From Spirochaetaceae bacterium (GTDB lineage Bacteria > Spirochaetota > Spirochaetia > B11-G9): a stretch of 64,000 bases of DNA. Both the position numbers and the translations under genes were made by a program. Location of the stretch: the NCBI GenBank assembly GCA_015493635.1, contig WGCU01000018.1, forward strand, positions 88,208 through 152,207, read 5' to 3'. The notes under the pieces were generated by a model, which saw nothing but the letters and a program-made list of their open reading frames with translations, was not told the DNA's origin and made no database searches. Positions 56,792-64,000 of this stretch are shown piece by piece; position 1 is the first letter of the stretch, and each line of letters begins with the position of its first letter.

Positions 56792-57903
56792 TAAAATTTC
56801 GTTGTTTCCTCCATAGCTGTTATTTTATCATCATCTTTGCGGGATGGTTTCCGGCGGTGTGTAATAATGAAAATAACAACTCCGATTATAATTAATACAA
56901 TAATACTGTACAGCACAAGAGCGTAATTAACTGCTTTACGGATAAAAACATTTTGAACAGAGGGTAAAAACGTACTATCGCTGCTGAATTTAAAGGTTAT
57001 TTCTGCATTGTAACCTTCTTTTTTTACAGGAACATTAACATGTATACGTATTTGTTTTTCTGATTCAGGAGGTATGGAAAGTGTAACAGGATCACTGATG
57101 ATTGATTTTCTTGAAATACCAGCTGCTTTCAGGCCGATACTGTCAATGGTAAGCGAAACTTCTTTTTTGTACCCTTGACTTGCCAAAGTAAAAACGAGAA
57201 CAGCATCCCCTTTTCGGGACACTTTTTCAAGAGCACAGGTACCGTTAAGGCGGACGGTACCGAGAAAATCACCAACAGTCTCCGCTATCTGCTCCGGCGT
57301 TGCATTACGGGGGACTTCAGCATAATTCCCTGAAAGTTCTTTTGCCAGTTCCTTCGCTGCTGATTCAGTTCCGATTCCTAGAATCTCTATTTTCCAGCCT
57401 TTTTTCTGGATAATCTTTACATTATTTAAAAATTCATGGTTAAAGGTATGATCAGGAGAATAATATTTACTTCGGGGAGGGGCTTCCTGTTTACCGTCTG
57501 TTATGAGAAGTACATATTTCCGCCTGTTTGAAGTACTTTTTTGCAGTAAAGTACGTTTTAATACATCAAGAGCATTACCGATATCCGTAAAATGACCGTC
57601 TGCCCGTATTGATTCAATAATTTTTTCAAGCTTTGCTTCCTCTTTCTTTGAATTTACCCTTTCAGAAAAAACGACCCCTGCCTTTCCGTAAAAGGTGATA
57701 AGCGTATACGTATCACCGGGAATAAGAAGATTTTTTACTAATTTATCCACAGTGTAAGCCTTTACACTGCTAATTTCCTCTACCATGGATAATGATTTGT
57801 CCAGGACGAGGTAAACATCGATATTTTTTGATCTTTCATCTGCAGAAAGATTAAAAAAAACTAAAAAAAATAGTAAAATAAAAAAAATTGCTTTCCTATT
57901 CAT
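56791..57903 (-). CDS. Exported vWA-domain protein with C-terminal membrane anchor
   Basis: The 370-residue product has a signal peptide (about residues 1-21), a von Willebrand factor A domain with a complete MIDAS start DKSLS (Asp35, Ser37, Ser39), a GHFTDIGNALD loop and ITDGKQE, a beta-sandwich region (about 215-320), and a membrane helix (about 328-352) followed by a short basic tail. It should face the periplasm and bind a protein through a divalent metal. The position matches treponemal TP0750. A GAGGT ribosome site precedes ATG. Confidence 0.88.
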   Translation of the reverse strand: MNRKAIFFILLFFLVFFNLSADERSKNIDVYLVLDKSLSMVEEISSVKAYTVDKLVKNLLIPGDTYTLITFYGKAGVVFSERVNSKKEEAKLEKIIESIRADGHFTDIGNALDVLKRTLLQKSTSNRRKYVLLITDGKQEAPPRSKYYSPDHTFNHEFLNNVKIIQKKGWKIEILGIGTESAAKELAKELSGNYAEVPRNATPEQIAETVGDFLGTVRLNGTCALEKVSRKGDAVLVFTLASQGYKKEVSLTIDSIGLKAAGISRKSIISDPVTLSIPPESEKQIRIHVNVPVKKEGYNAEITFKFSSDSTFLPSVQNVFIRKAVNYALVLYSIIVLIIIGVVIFIITHRRKPSRKDDDKITAMEETTKF

Positions 57904-58040
57904 ACAAATACCTCTATAATTAGTTTAACATGTATGTTTGAACATCAAAAGCATAAAACTAAAAAAGATGCTTTACTTTTTTTGCTTCATGTTGATAATG
58001 TATTAATGTATAAAGAGAGTAATTGTCTAAGGAGAGAGTA
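57904..58040. promoter_or_regulatory. Divergent intergenic region between the vWA operon and cfpA
   Basis: This 137-base AT-rich gap must carry promoters for both directions. Minus strand: TTCAAA and TATAGA (18 bases apart) lie before the vWA gene. Plus strand: several -10-like boxes (GATAAT, TATTAA, TATAAA) lie before cfpA, with no clear -35. An AACATGTATGTT palindrome (near 57929) sits on the vWA side. Confidence 0.4.
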
Positions 58041-60086
58041 ATGGGAAGTATAGATCTACCGAAAAGTCCGATGGTATTTCATCCGGAGAAACGCAGTGCG
58101 GTTGGTTCTCGAAACTCCCTAGCACAGGAGAGTAGAGATCAGCAGGCCGAAGTTGACAATCTTCTTGCAGAAGAAGTCGACAAAGTTATGAATCATGTAA
58201 AAGCAAAACTACCGAAAGAAGTGCTTCAGAATATTGAAGTTATGGGTGGTCTAAAAGAAAAGGTTTATAACTATTTTAATCAAAATTACCAGAACATGTT
58301 TAACCGTTATATTGTTACAACAGAAGATGAGATGGTTAAAAAGGTACGTAACTTTATTGACCGCGAGGAAATGAAGGTTTTAACCCGGTACACGCCGAAA
58401 GAGATCTCTTCATTACTTGATGAAGTAGGCGGTATGGATCGGTTTAATACCGGAGAAATTGAAAAATCGATCGTCAATATGTACGGACACCTTCAGGGTC
58501 ATATTCAGCGTGGTGTAAATGACTTGGAAAACCTTACAAATTCCTTACTGCGTCAAAAAACAGATGTAGGTGCGTTTATCCGCGGTGAGAATGCTTATTC
58601 TGTCGTTAAATGTGCGTTTAAAGACAGTCTGCAGAAACCCAAAACGGTAACCGAAGTCAAATTATCTGTCAACATACTTGATTCCGAGCTTATCAGTCCT
58701 ATATTTCATTACCAGGTAACAGTAGAATACCTTATAAAAGACCTCATTGCCAAAAATATCATAGACGTTATTGATAAAGAGATTGAACAGCTTAAGGATG
58801 ACCGAATTGATCAGGGCCTTGAAGAACTTAATGACAGCGAAATAATCTTTGAAAAGATGAAGAAAGTTGAAACCCATACCTCTGATGATCAGGAAAGCCC
58901 AAAATCAAACAGATATAAGTATCTTGCAAAAAGTCTTATGTCGCGGCTTGAAGGTTTACGAGCGGAAATTGATCCTGAAGAATTTGATCAGCTTAACATT
59001 CGTGAAAACCTTAAAAAGATAATTGATCTTGAAAATATCAGGAACAGGGGATACAACACAGCAATTAACTCGATTACATCCATCCTTGATACTTCAAAAA
59101 TGGGTTATCAGTACATAGAAAATCTGAAAAACGGTAGAGAACTTATCATTCGGGAATACGAAGAAACAGATGCTGCTATTCTACCAGATGAGCGGTATGC
59201 CATAAAGATGAAATACTATGACAATGCTCAGCTCATTGAGGATCGGAAAGCATACGATGTGCAGCTGACATCATTTGAACAAGAAGTTCAGCATTTATGG
59301 GATGTTTTGCAGGTTGTCTATACAGACAGTAAGTTCTTTAAACGGATTTCTGACTATGATGATCTTGCAAAGATCTACCGCAACAAAATTCGCAAAAACA
59401 TAAAAATGAAAACAGGAGATCCTGTTTATGAAGAGCTTGACAAAGCATGGGATGAGATTTCTTTTGTAAAACCTGCTGAAACCGATGTTGAACAGCGTAA
59501 CAGAACGTATCTCTTTGAAAAGGACAAAATAAATAAACGCCTTATCATTATGAAAGAAAAGCTTCAGAAGATGTACGGCTACAAATATCCAATTCAGAGA
59601 CGGGTTGTTGAAGAACGTCTTGATTTCCTGGAACAAGAGTTTAATAAGTTTGATTATATGATTAATCCATATCATATCCAGCCTGGACTTTTGCTTGACG
59701 TTGATATCACTTCTATCAAAAGGAAAAAAGCGACTCTTGATGGTATGGCAAATGTTCTGAATGAGTTTCTCCATGGTGTATCAAAAGGATTTCAGGATGC
59801 TGCTTTCGCCTCATTCTCCAGGAGAAGATCTACGGTACGCGAAGATATCGATCAGCATTTTGCAACTGATATTGAGATGCTTGAGGAAAAAGAAGCTGAA
59901 GCGGCTAACAGCAGCAAAGGACAGCAATACCTTGACATGCTTAATTCACCGGAACCTTCTGCAACAATAAACAAGGTTTCTACAAAAAAACCTGCCAGAA
60001 AGAGAAGCACAAAAGGTGTTGTAGATACTCCCAAGAAAAAACGTGGAAGACCAAAAAAAGGTGGAAATGGCCTTAAATCTCTATAG
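58041..60086 (+). CDS. cfpA: Cytoplasmic filament protein A
   Basis: CfpA forms the ribbon-like cytoplasmic filaments of Treponema and relatives. The 681-residue product ([20 protein letters not shown]) is highly charged and mostly helical with long coiled-coil stretches, and has the size of treponemal CfpA (about 79 kDa). Start ATG 58041 has TAAGGAGAG upstream; an in-frame TTG at 58023 is not used. The C-terminus is a basic tail containing [11 protein letters not shown] (residues 665-675), an AT-hook-like core. Neighbours agree with the T. pallidum cfpA region. A strong hairpin follows the gene. Confidence 0.93.
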   Translation: MGSIDLPKSPMVFHPEKRSAVGSRNSLAQESRDQQAEVDNLLAEEVDKVMNHVKAKLPKEVLQNIEVMGGLKEKVYNYFNQNYQNMFNRYIVTTEDEMVKKVRNFIDREEMKVLTRYTPKEISSLLDEVGGMDRFNTGEIEKSIVNMYGHLQGHIQRGVNDLENLTNSLLRQKTDVGAFIRGENAYSVVKCAFKDSLQKPKTVTEVKLSVNILDSELISPIFHYQVTVEYLIKDLIAKNIIDVIDKEIEQLKDDRIDQGLEELNDSEIIFEKMKKVETHTSDDQESPKSNRYKYLAKSLMSRLEGLRAEIDPEEFDQLNIRENLKKIIDLENIRNRGYNTAINSITSILDTSKMGYQYIENLKNGRELIIREYEETDAAILPDERYAIKMKYYDNAQLIEDRKAYDVQLTSFEQEVQHLWDVLQVVYTDSKFFKRISDYDDLAKIYRNKIRKNIKMKTGDPVYEELDKAWDEISFVKPAETDVEQRNRTYLFEKDKINKRLIIMKEKLQKMYGYKYPIQRRVVEERLDFLEQEFNKFDYMINPYHIQPGLLLDVDITSIKRKKATLDGMANVLNEFLHGVSKGFQDAAFASFSRRRSTVREDIDQHFATDIEMLEEKEAEAANSSKGQQYLDMLNSPEPSATINKVSTKKPARKRSTKGVVDTPKKKRGRPKKGGNGLKSL

Positions 60087-60097
60087 TTAGAACAGAT

Positions 60098-60131
60098 AAC
60101 AAAAACATCGCCTTTTGGCGATGTTTTTGTT
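60098..60131 (+). terminator. Strong hairpin after cfpA
   Basis: A 15-base perfect stem, AACAAAAACATCGCC with GGCGATGTTTTTGTT, has a TTTT loop. A T-tract lies within the descending arm. It is a terminator or a partial terminator that lowers expression of the two genes downstream, which have no obvious promoter of their own. Confidence 0.85.
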
Positions 60132-60149
60132 GGTAATTGGAGTAAAAAA

Positions 60150-61154
60150 ATGAGTGAAAGTTTTTATGCCTTTGAAGGGCTGTCTACGAGGGAAGGCTTC
60201 AACAGTGCTTTAAATCATTTTCAATCCATATCAGGGATTATTGATGAGTTTGAATCTTATACTAATCTAGCTGACATCATAAATGAAATGCTTGCTGAAA
60301 AAAGTATGGGGCAGAATCAAATTCTTCCTACTGTTTATGCACTTTTAAAAGACAAATATTCTTATATGCATGCATCCGTAAATTTAAAAGAGAATTTGGA
60401 AAACTTTGATAGTTTGTTTGAAAACGTACAGAAATGGAAAGCTGTTGACGTAGTCCTTCTCTACCATCACCCGGATCTAGGACCTGTCGTCCTTAACCCG
60501 AAAAACAAAGAACATTTAAACGCTGTAAACCTTCTGAAAAGTAATGAACTTATCACTATTTACTCCGGAACTTTTTCTTTAGTTGATAAAAACAACCTCA
60601 GTACAAAAGCATTGAACGCTTTAATAAAATATTTTAGCGGGAAAAAATTGCCTTCAGTTTCAGCTTTAACCAGAGGCAAATTTTCTACGGTAAAGAAGCA
60701 GAAACAAAAAAAATCAGTTTCCGTTAAACCAAAACGTACAGCAAGAACCGCCCCGAAGAATAAACCTGCATCATCTGAAAATAAGATATCAGAATCAACA
60801 GAACAAAAACCAGCTTCAGGCGCAGGAAGGATGACTCCTTTTTACTCAATACCGGTAACAAATGAGCTCTTTCATAATGGAAATGTTGAAGCATGGAAAA
60901 AAATTATACAGAGCTATAATACAAAACATCCTCACCTTGAAGTTTACATTTATTATGATGGAGAACGTATACATGATATACATTCTCTTTTTAAATGGGG
61001 AAAGGTAAAACACGGCAGCACAATACTTTTTGCTGTTAAAGGAGAGGACATTAAAGATGTTGCCAAACTCCAGCGTTATCTCAGGCAGGGAGCAAGTCCG
61101 ATGTTTGAAGCCTTTTTAAAATTTCCGGTTAACAAAATCCTTAATCTTTTTTAG
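60150..61154 (+). CDS. Two-domain protein of unknown function between cfpA and PPDK-like gene
   Basis: The 334-residue product has no signal or membrane segment. It has an N-terminal domain (about residues 1-170), a basic Lys/Ser/Pro linker (about 177-228; KKQKQKKSVSVKPKRTARTA), and a C-terminal domain (about 230-334; EVYIYYDGERIHDIHSLFKWGKV). The linker resembles the basic tail of CfpA. The position between cfpA and a PPDK gene is shared with T. pallidum TP0747. TTGGAG precedes the ATG. I recognise no function. Confidence 0.75.
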   Translation: MSESFYAFEGLSTREGFNSALNHFQSISGIIDEFESYTNLADIINEMLAEKSMGQNQILPTVYALLKDKYSYMHASVNLKENLENFDSLFENVQKWKAVDVVLLYHHPDLGPVVLNPKNKEHLNAVNLLKSNELITIYSGTFSLVDKNNLSTKALNALIKYFSGKKLPSVSALTRGKFSTVKKQKQKKSVSVKPKRTARTAPKNKPASSENKISESTEQKPASGAGRMTPFYSIPVTNELFHNGNVEAWKKIIQSYNTKHPHLEVYIYYDGERIHDIHSLFKWGKVKHGSTILFAVKGEDIKDVAKLQRYLRQGASPMFEAFLKFPVNKILNLF

Positions 61155-61183
61155 ATGTACGTATATTTCTTTTGGGGGAAATA

Positions 61184-63817
61184 ATGAAGAAACATATACA
61201 TTTTTTCAATAGTGAGACGTTCGTAAAAAATAAAAATAAATGGCCTTCATTGGGAATTAGGGGCAAGGAGGCAATGGAATTTGCAGCCATGCAGCTTCCT
61301 ATATTACCCGGTTTTGTCATAGATGCAGAAATATCGGCACATCTTGAAAAGGAAGACATTATCAAGAACACCAAAGTTTTAATACAAAAGATTGAGACTC
61401 AAACCGGAAAAATATTTAACGATGAATCAAACCCATTACTTCTTAAAGTTGTCATTAGCCCTAATTTAGCTATTGTTAATTATCCGGCTCTTCATAATTT
61501 TGGATTAACTGATAAAACGTTAGCAGGATTTAATAAGTTTGTTGGTAATGAATTCGGTTATCACGAGATCCTTTTTCTTACAAAAGGTGTTCTACAGGTA
61601 GAAAAACGGATAGCAGAACTTGAGAACAGGAAGAAAGAGGTTTCTATTTTAGAAAAGAAAATAAAAGAGCTTGAAAGAGAGCTAAATAAAGAACCTAAAC
61701 TGAATAAATTAAAACTCTTGTTCCAAAATTATAAAAAGCTGCTTCCCGATAACTTCTTTGATGATGGTTTTACTCAGCTTGATATTTTTCTTAAAAAAGT
61801 GAGTCACATGCTTAAGCTTGATGATATGGATGATGACGATGCAGCGATTTTAATTCAGCCTATGGTTTATGGTAACTATGGGAAAGACAGTGGAGCAGGT
61901 TATTTTTTTACAAGAGATATTGTTACTGGTGAAAACAAATTATCAGGATTTTTCGCTCAAAACAAGTTTAATGAAACAGCTACAACAGCTGTTGATATTT
62001 TAAAAGTAAAACCGGTATTTCTCAAAGAACTGCAAAAAATAGCTCGAATTGTTGAGGATCATTTTAAGGAAATACGTTCTATCCGGTATACTATCGAAAA
62101 TGGCAGGGTATGGCTTATAGATCAGCGTTCTGTTATGTCAAAATCAACCCAGGCAGATGTTAAAACGCTTCTTGATCTTTATAAAAGAAAGATTATTGAT
62201 AAAACCTACCTTATTAATGCTGTCAAACCGGAACAGTTAAATGAAATACTCCATCCGGTTATTAATCCTTCTTCGGTTAAAAAATTTAAAAAAATAGCTG
62301 GTGGTATAGCCGGAGCTCCGGGAGCAGCTATAGGACACCTTTATTTTTCGACCGAATCATTGCTTGATGCTTATAAAAATGCTCAACAGAAAGATCTTGA
62401 TAACCGTTTGATTCTCTGCATGCCTTCTACTTTTGCAGAAGATGTTAAAGCAATAGAAGTGGCTGCAGGAGTATTATCCGCAGAGGGAGGTTATTCCGCT
62501 CATGCTTCGGTTGTCGCACGGCAGTATGGTAAAGTATCTCTCGTTCAAAATGAACTAAAGTTTAAAGGTAATAAAGTCACTTTAGGCGGGAAAGTTCTTA
62601 AAGAAGGAGAAACGATAACACTTAATGTTCCGCATTTTGGGGATCCCGAAATATATTTTGGAGAAGCCGAGCTTATTGAACCTGATCCTGAAAAATCCGG
62701 TCTTCTGGAGTTTGTGGGTATTGTAAAATCATGTATTAAGGATTTTAACGTACGTGTCAATGCTGATAAAGCAAGAGACGCGGATCTCGCCGTTAAATTT
62801 GGAGCAGAAGGTATAGGACTCTGTAGAACGGAACATATGTTTTTTGATGAAAAACGCATAAATGTATTTAGACAGATGATTATTTCAGATAATCAAGCTT
62901 CTCGTAAAAAGGCTTTAAAGAAACTGAAAACAATGCAGAAAAGTGATTTCTACAAGCTGTTTAAAATAATGGCGGGGAAAGAGGTTACTATCAGACTGCT
63001 GGATGCACCATTACATGAATTTCTTCCTCATAATCAGGATGAGCTAAAAAACTTTCTAACCTTTATGAAAAATGATAAAAGTGATGGTGCGATTACCGCT
63101 GAAAAAGTAAATGAGCTTATGGATAATTTAAAAGAATTTAATCCTATGCTTGGACACAGAGGTTGCAGAATAGCTGTATCATATCCGGAAATTTATGAAA
63201 TGCAGATGGAAGCTATTTTTGAAGCAGTATATCAGCTTGATAAGGAAGGTATTTCTGTATATCCGGAAATAATGATTCCACTAATAATGAATGATGCAGA
63301 ATTAAAATTAATTATTTTTGGCAAAAAAATTGAAGGTTCGGCATATAAAGGACTTCTTAAAGTGGAAGAAGACCTTCGTGCTAAATTGAAGGCTAAAAAG
63401 GTTCCCTTTAAATTTGGAACAATGATAGAATTGCCCGTTGCTGCACTTGGAGCAGGAGAAATAGCAAAATATGCACAATTTTTCTCTTTCGGAACGAATG
63501 ATCTCACACAGACCACCATTGGACTTTCAAGGGATGATTATACTTCTTTTATGCCGGATTACACTCTATATGACATCATAGACGGTAATCCTTTTATCAA
63601 ACTGAACAAGTACGTAAAAGAACTTATAGATACAGCAGTAAGAAGGGGAATGCTTACCCGTCCTGAACTTAAAAAGGGACTTTGCGGGGAACATGGTGCT
63701 GTCCCTGAAAACATTAAATTTTGTATGGATGCCGGCCTCGACTATGTCTCATGTTCTGTATATTCAGTCCCTATTGCTCTCCTGTCTGTTGCTCAGCAAA
63801 CAATTAATGCAGATTAA
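61184..63817 (+). CDS. Pyruvate phosphate dikinase-like protein with degenerate ATP-grasp domain
   Basis: The 877-residue product follows PPDK order. The central phosphohistidine domain (about residues 370-500) keeps His440 in GGYSAHASVVAR. The C-terminal PEP/pyruvate barrel keeps GAEGIGLCRTEH, RLLDAPLHEF, GHRGCR, SFGTNDLTQ and the catalytic Cys834 (GLCGEHG). The N-terminal ATP-grasp domain is altered: by alignment with Clostridium symbiosum PPDK, Lys22, Arg92, Asp321, Glu323 and Gln335 become Arg26, Val90, Ser299, Arg301 and Asp313. A coiled coil (about 138-175) is inserted. ATP-dependent activity is doubtful. ATG 61184 has GGGGGAAA upstream; the in-frame TTG at 61172 is not used. Confidence 0.88.
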   Translation: MKKHIHFFNSETFVKNKNKWPSLGIRGKEAMEFAAMQLPILPGFVIDAEISAHLEKEDIIKNTKVLIQKIETQTGKIFNDESNPLLLKVVISPNLAIVNYPALHNFGLTDKTLAGFNKFVGNEFGYHEILFLTKGVLQVEKRIAELENRKKEVSILEKKIKELERELNKEPKLNKLKLLFQNYKKLLPDNFFDDGFTQLDIFLKKVSHMLKLDDMDDDDAAILIQPMVYGNYGKDSGAGYFFTRDIVTGENKLSGFFAQNKFNETATTAVDILKVKPVFLKELQKIARIVEDHFKEIRSIRYTIENGRVWLIDQRSVMSKSTQADVKTLLDLYKRKIIDKTYLINAVKPEQLNEILHPVINPSSVKKFKKIAGGIAGAPGAAIGHLYFSTESLLDAYKNAQQKDLDNRLILCMPSTFAEDVKAIEVAAGVLSAEGGYSAHASVVARQYGKVSLVQNELKFKGNKVTLGGKVLKEGETITLNVPHFGDPEIYFGEAELIEPDPEKSGLLEFVGIVKSCIKDFNVRVNADKARDADLAVKFGAEGIGLCRTEHMFFDEKRINVFRQMIISDNQASRKKALKKLKTMQKSDFYKLFKIMAGKEVTIRLLDAPLHEFLPHNQDELKNFLTFMKNDKSDGAITAEKVNELMDNLKEFNPMLGHRGCRIAVSYPEIYEMQMEAIFEAVYQLDKEGISVYPEIMIPLIMNDAELKLIIFGKKIEGSAYKGLLKVEEDLRAKLKAKKVPFKFGTMIELPVAALGAGEIAKYAQFFSFGTNDLTQTTIGLSRDDYTSFMPDYTLYDIIDGNPFIKLNKYVKELIDTAVRRGMLTRPELKKGLCGEHGAVPENIKFCMDAGLDYVSCSVYSVPIALLSVAQQTINAD

Positions 63818-63851
63818 TAGAGGCAAATAGTATAGGGAATTTCAAACAAAA

Positions 63852-63875
63852 GTAACCGTCAATTTAACCACACCC
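63852..63875. repeat. Probable IS66 terminal inverted repeat
   Basis: It begins GTAACC, 47 bases outside the transposase stop, which is a usual distance. The matching repeat is beyond the window, so only one arm is seen. Confidence 0.5.
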
Positions 63876-63898
63876 TGACAAAAAAAGAAGCAAAAATG

Positions 63899-64000
63899 TC
63901 AATTCCCAATACTCCAGGGCAAAAGGCTCTCCCACTCTTCTGAAGTTTTTATCAGCGGAGCTCTTTCAAACACCTTTAAAAGATAATCATCCGGATTAAG
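63899..64000 (-). CDS. IS66-family transposase, C-terminal fragment
   Basis: Only the last 33 residues are in the window, ending ...LLPWSIGN and a TGA at 63901-63899. The pattern LNPDDYLLKVFERAP followed by EEWESLLPW matches the IS66 C-terminal segment (the usual form is EPYAYLRxxLERxP and LLPW). The reading frame is open to the right edge. Confidence 0.65.
   Translation of the reverse strand, partial: LNPDDYLLKVFERAPLIKTSEEWESLLPWSIGN

Larger units (their letters stand above)
63852..64000 (-). mobile_element. End of an IS66-family insertion sequence
   Basis: The element end begins GTAACCGTCAATTTAACC at 63852; IS66 elements have ends starting GTAA and make 8-base target duplications. The transposase C-terminus lies inside, oriented toward this end. 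The other end is outside the window, so completeness and the target duplication (candidate AAACAAAA at 63844-63851) cannot be checked. Confidence 0.6.

Overview
The window is a dense stretch of a spirochaete chromosome, most likely Spirochaetaceae/Treponema-like. The evidence is the cytoplasmic filament gene cfpA followed by a PPDK-family gene, a pallilysin/vWA-type cluster next to cfpA, an archaeal/vacuolar-type ATPase operon in the spirochaete order (E, DUF2764, A, B, D, I, K), uvrA followed by an LptD-like gene, permissive lipoboxes, and frequent TTG starts. Base composition looks moderate (roughly 40% GC by eye). No gap between genes exceeds 300 bases.

Layout. 1-3 kb, minus strand: two adjacent EF-G family genes, the leftmost cut by the window edge. 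3.1 kb: tRNA-Val(TAC) with its own promoter and terminator. 3.3-5.4 kb, plus: yggS, a small exported protein, and an RluA-type pseudouridine synthase. 5.3-6.5 kb, minus: an MBL-fold protein with a degraded metal site and a pentapeptide-repeat protein. 6.6-11.7 kb, plus: murI, rsgA, mutS2, a lipoprotein and a small unknown gene. 11.7-19.3 kb, plus: a small unknown gene and the V-type ATPase operon, ended by a hairpin terminator. 19.4-27.4 kb, plus: ispG, a TPR protein, uvrA and an LptD-like outer-membrane protein. 27.5-33.8 kb, plus: phoH, a PgpH-type HD hydrolase, ybeY, corC and a large TPR protein.

33.9-47 kb, plus: glycolysis (gap, pgk, tpiA), secG, a flavodoxin-like protein, a SurA/parvulin chaperone, nusB, a TPR protein, map, a phosphoribosyltransferase and a 1623-residue exported repeat protein. 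47-48.8 kb, minus: a lipoprotein and a small beta-barrel protein. 48.9-54.2 kb, plus: folD, an LCP-family protein, miaB and a TPR/SPOR protein. 54.2-57.9 kb, minus: a pallilysin-like lipoprotein, an NrnA-type phosphoesterase and a membrane-anchored vWA protein. 58-63.8 kb, plus: cfpA, a two-domain protein of unknown function and a PPDK-like enzyme. The right edge (63.85-64 kb) holds the end of an IS66-family insertion sequence.

Most of the window is housekeeping: translation, tRNA and rRNA modification, envelope biogenesis, energy and repair. The points most worth a second look are: (1) the PPDK-like protein, which keeps the phosphohistidine and PEP/pyruvate centres but has lost nearly all ATP-site residues; (2) an AT-hook-like tail on the filament protein CfpA; (3) a perfect 19-bp palindrome before the V-ATPase operon, whose rotor subunit carries Na+-site residues; (4) an MBL-fold protein lacking its metal ligands, coupled to a pentapeptide-repeat protein; and (5) two genes whose promoters predict leaderless mRNAs. 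All calls come from reading the sequence; no database search was run.
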